In this document: positions 33,839-33,879 of the stretch, piece by piece
Numbering within the stretch: the stretch's first letter is position 1
How the letters are laid out: each line of letters starts with the position of its first letter
Assembly (NCBI GenBank): GCA_900319715.1
Contig: ONPM01000008.1
Location: 1 to 33,879 of the forward strand
Origin: an uncultured Prevotella sp.
Lineage (GTDB): Bacteria > Bacteroidota > Bacteroidia > Bacteroidales > Bacteroidaceae
DNA length: 33,879 nucleotides
Direction: 5' to 3'
Notes under the pieces: generated by a model
Seen by the model: the letters and a program-made list of their open reading frames with translations, nothing else
The model's database searches: none
Told to the model about the DNA's origin: nothing
Position numbers and translations under genes: made by a program

Positions 33839-33879
33839 TATACATCACAACAAGACAAAAAAGAAGGGGCTGTTTGATG

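Noticed and set aside
33839..33879. Terminator after the acyl-CoA ligases
   Set aside because: The 41 bases before the window edge contain no stem-loop; any terminator would lie beyond.

Overview
The window looks like a chromosomal segment from a Prevotella-like member of the Bacteroidales. This rests on several house-keeping proteins of Bacteroidales type (DUF2027, DUF4494, EFR1 flavodoxin-ferredoxin, a 645-residue glutamine-dependent NadE). It also rests on repeated Bacteroidetes-type promoters of the form TTTG-N20-TAnnTTTG and on the absence of strong Shine-Dalgarno sequences. No rRNA, tRNA, CRISPR array or intact transposase was seen. All database-level statements are from memory of families; nothing was searched.

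Layout. 1-1475: a broken DUF3987-type primase/helicase gene of probable mobile-element origin, carrying a palindromic repeat. 1570-5426 (minus): gyrA followed by a secreted TPR protein. 5687-8224 (plus): clpC. 8347-11003 (minus): a DUF2027 protein overlapping nadE. 11125-18340 (minus): a leucine operon in the order leuA, leuC, leuD, a second isopropylmalate/citramalate-synthase-like gene, leuB and a small TPR gene, preceded by a leader that looks like a complete ribosome-mediated attenuator. 18477-19664 (minus): an iron-containing alcohol dehydrogenase. 19746-21610 (plus): a GH25 muramidase with MORN-like repeats, then rlmH. 21637-22101 (minus): an Lrp/AsnC regulator. 22102-22867: a repeat-rich 766-base gap. 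22868-25036 (plus): metY and an EFR1 protein. 25101-27739 (minus): a membrane pseudokinase, DUF4494 and yggS in one operon. 27923-30426 (plus): an aminotransferase and a LolC/E-like ABC permease. 30512-33838 (plus): two tandem paralogous acyl-CoA ligases behind a promoter with a triple-repeat operator candidate.

The most interesting signals are non-coding or lie between layers of annotation. (1) A palindromic repeat family of about 110 bases, with half-copies of about 45 bases, occurs four times. Two copies lie in frame inside protein-coding genes, in the manner of the Rickettsia palindromic elements. (2) The leu leader encodes a 22-residue Leu/Ile-rich peptide, followed by an exact 10-base antiterminator alternative to a terminator hairpin. 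(3) Seven-base tandem repeats occupy the 5' untranslated region directly before the start codons of clpC, the aminotransferase and the pseudokinase gene. A sister form begins exactly at the TAG stop codons of leuA, the citramalate-synthase-like gene and rlmH. (4) Between the Lrp gene and metY lie an array of 22-base repeats and a 138-base structure that is symmetric about a perfect 38-base AT palindrome. (5) The membrane kinase-like protein lacks the HRD and DFG aspartates.
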